Below, in pieces: positions 63,890 through 64,000 of a stretch of DNA of 64,000 bases; positions within the stretch are counted from its first letter, which is position 1, and each line of letters starts with the position of its first letter. The DNA lies in NCBI RefSeq assembly GCF_023073355.1, contig NZ_JADPJI010000005.1, positions 62,001 to 126,000 on the forward strand. Direction: 5' to 3'. Source of the stretch: Bradyrhizobium sp. 199. Its GTDB lineage: Bacteria > Pseudomonadota > Alphaproteobacteria > Rhizobiales > Xanthobacteraceae. The notes under the pieces are model-generated. The model ran no database searches, had not been told where the DNA came from, and saw only the letters and a program-made list of their open reading frames with translations. A program made the position numbers and the translations under genes.

Positions 63890-64000
63890 GGCCGGGTTCC
63901 GCAGGCGGGTTCGGCGCGTGCGGTCGCGCGAACGGGAATTGGGAAGCGTTGCAGACACGTCGTGACCCCTCGGCTTGCTGGTTGGGCCGGGGGTTCTACG

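Overview
The window looks like chromosomal DNA of a Bradyrhizobium-type alphaproteobacterium (Nitrobacteraceae). The basis is high GC with strong GC3 bias in the core genes, GcrA-type and MPRYYFDL-type small proteins, a purine-catabolic cluster, abundant lineage-typical palindromic intergenic repeats, and DUF3606, phasin and CHASE2-GGDEF-EAL proteins. No rRNA, tRNA, CRISPR array or complete insertion sequence was seen.

Layout. 1-5.7 kb: a stress block read leftward: Hsp20 then Lon (Lon is cut by the window edge), a DUF892 ferritin-like protein, a carboxylate-amine ligase, and a gamma-glutamyl hydrolase-like protein carrying an N-terminal DUF3606. 5.8-10.7 kb: MarC, a class II aldolase with a ClC-type chloride channel, a DUF2798 membrane protein, a Gly/Tyr-rich secreted protein and a frameshifted small secreted gene. 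10.7-25.2 kb: a purine salvage and catabolism region: DUF3830, PuuE allantoinase, fused OHCU decarboxylase/HIU hydrolase, xanthine dehydrogenase (Fe-S domain fused to the Mo subunit, separate FAD subunit), 8-oxoguanine deaminase-like amidohydrolase, a complete BMP-type nucleoside ABC importer, a possible Tsx-like outer-membrane channel and a nucleobase/nucleoside deaminase. Together these could take up purines, deaminate and oxidise them, and process urate products to allantoate; a urate oxidase is not in view.

25.2-34.9 kb: repeat-rich spacer, a CoxE/CoxD-like VWA/MoxR pair with a leader hairpin, quinone oxidoreductase, a divergent S24 repressor / GcrA-like regulator locus with palindromic operators, a phasin and a decayed cytochrome c gene. 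35.0-41.1 kb: an FhaC-type outer-membrane transporter divergent from a FecR-domain repeat protein and a CHASE2-PAS-GGDEF-EAL protein. 41.1-46.9 kb: arginase, then a low-GC-looking stretch of small genes, repeat copies and a Clp N-domain relic. 47-50.5 kb: a 1,180-residue LuxR-type regulator with a degenerate receiver and a long Gly/His/Ser-rich repeat tail, the most unusual protein here. 51-56 kb: an Nramp-related transporter with an MntR-box-like palindrome, and stress-type small proteins.

56.2-62.3 kb: an accessory island beginning at a truncated DUF4261 gene: a HEPN-like protein, a frameshifted small gene, and a leftward, translationally coupled run of ATP-dependent DNA ligase, two small proteins (one DnaJ-zinc-finger-like), a zinc-ribbon protein, an SRAP/HMCES protein and a short ORF. 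62.4-63.9 kb: an FAD aromatic monooxygenase.

All family names are from reading motifs by eye; none has been checked by a database search.
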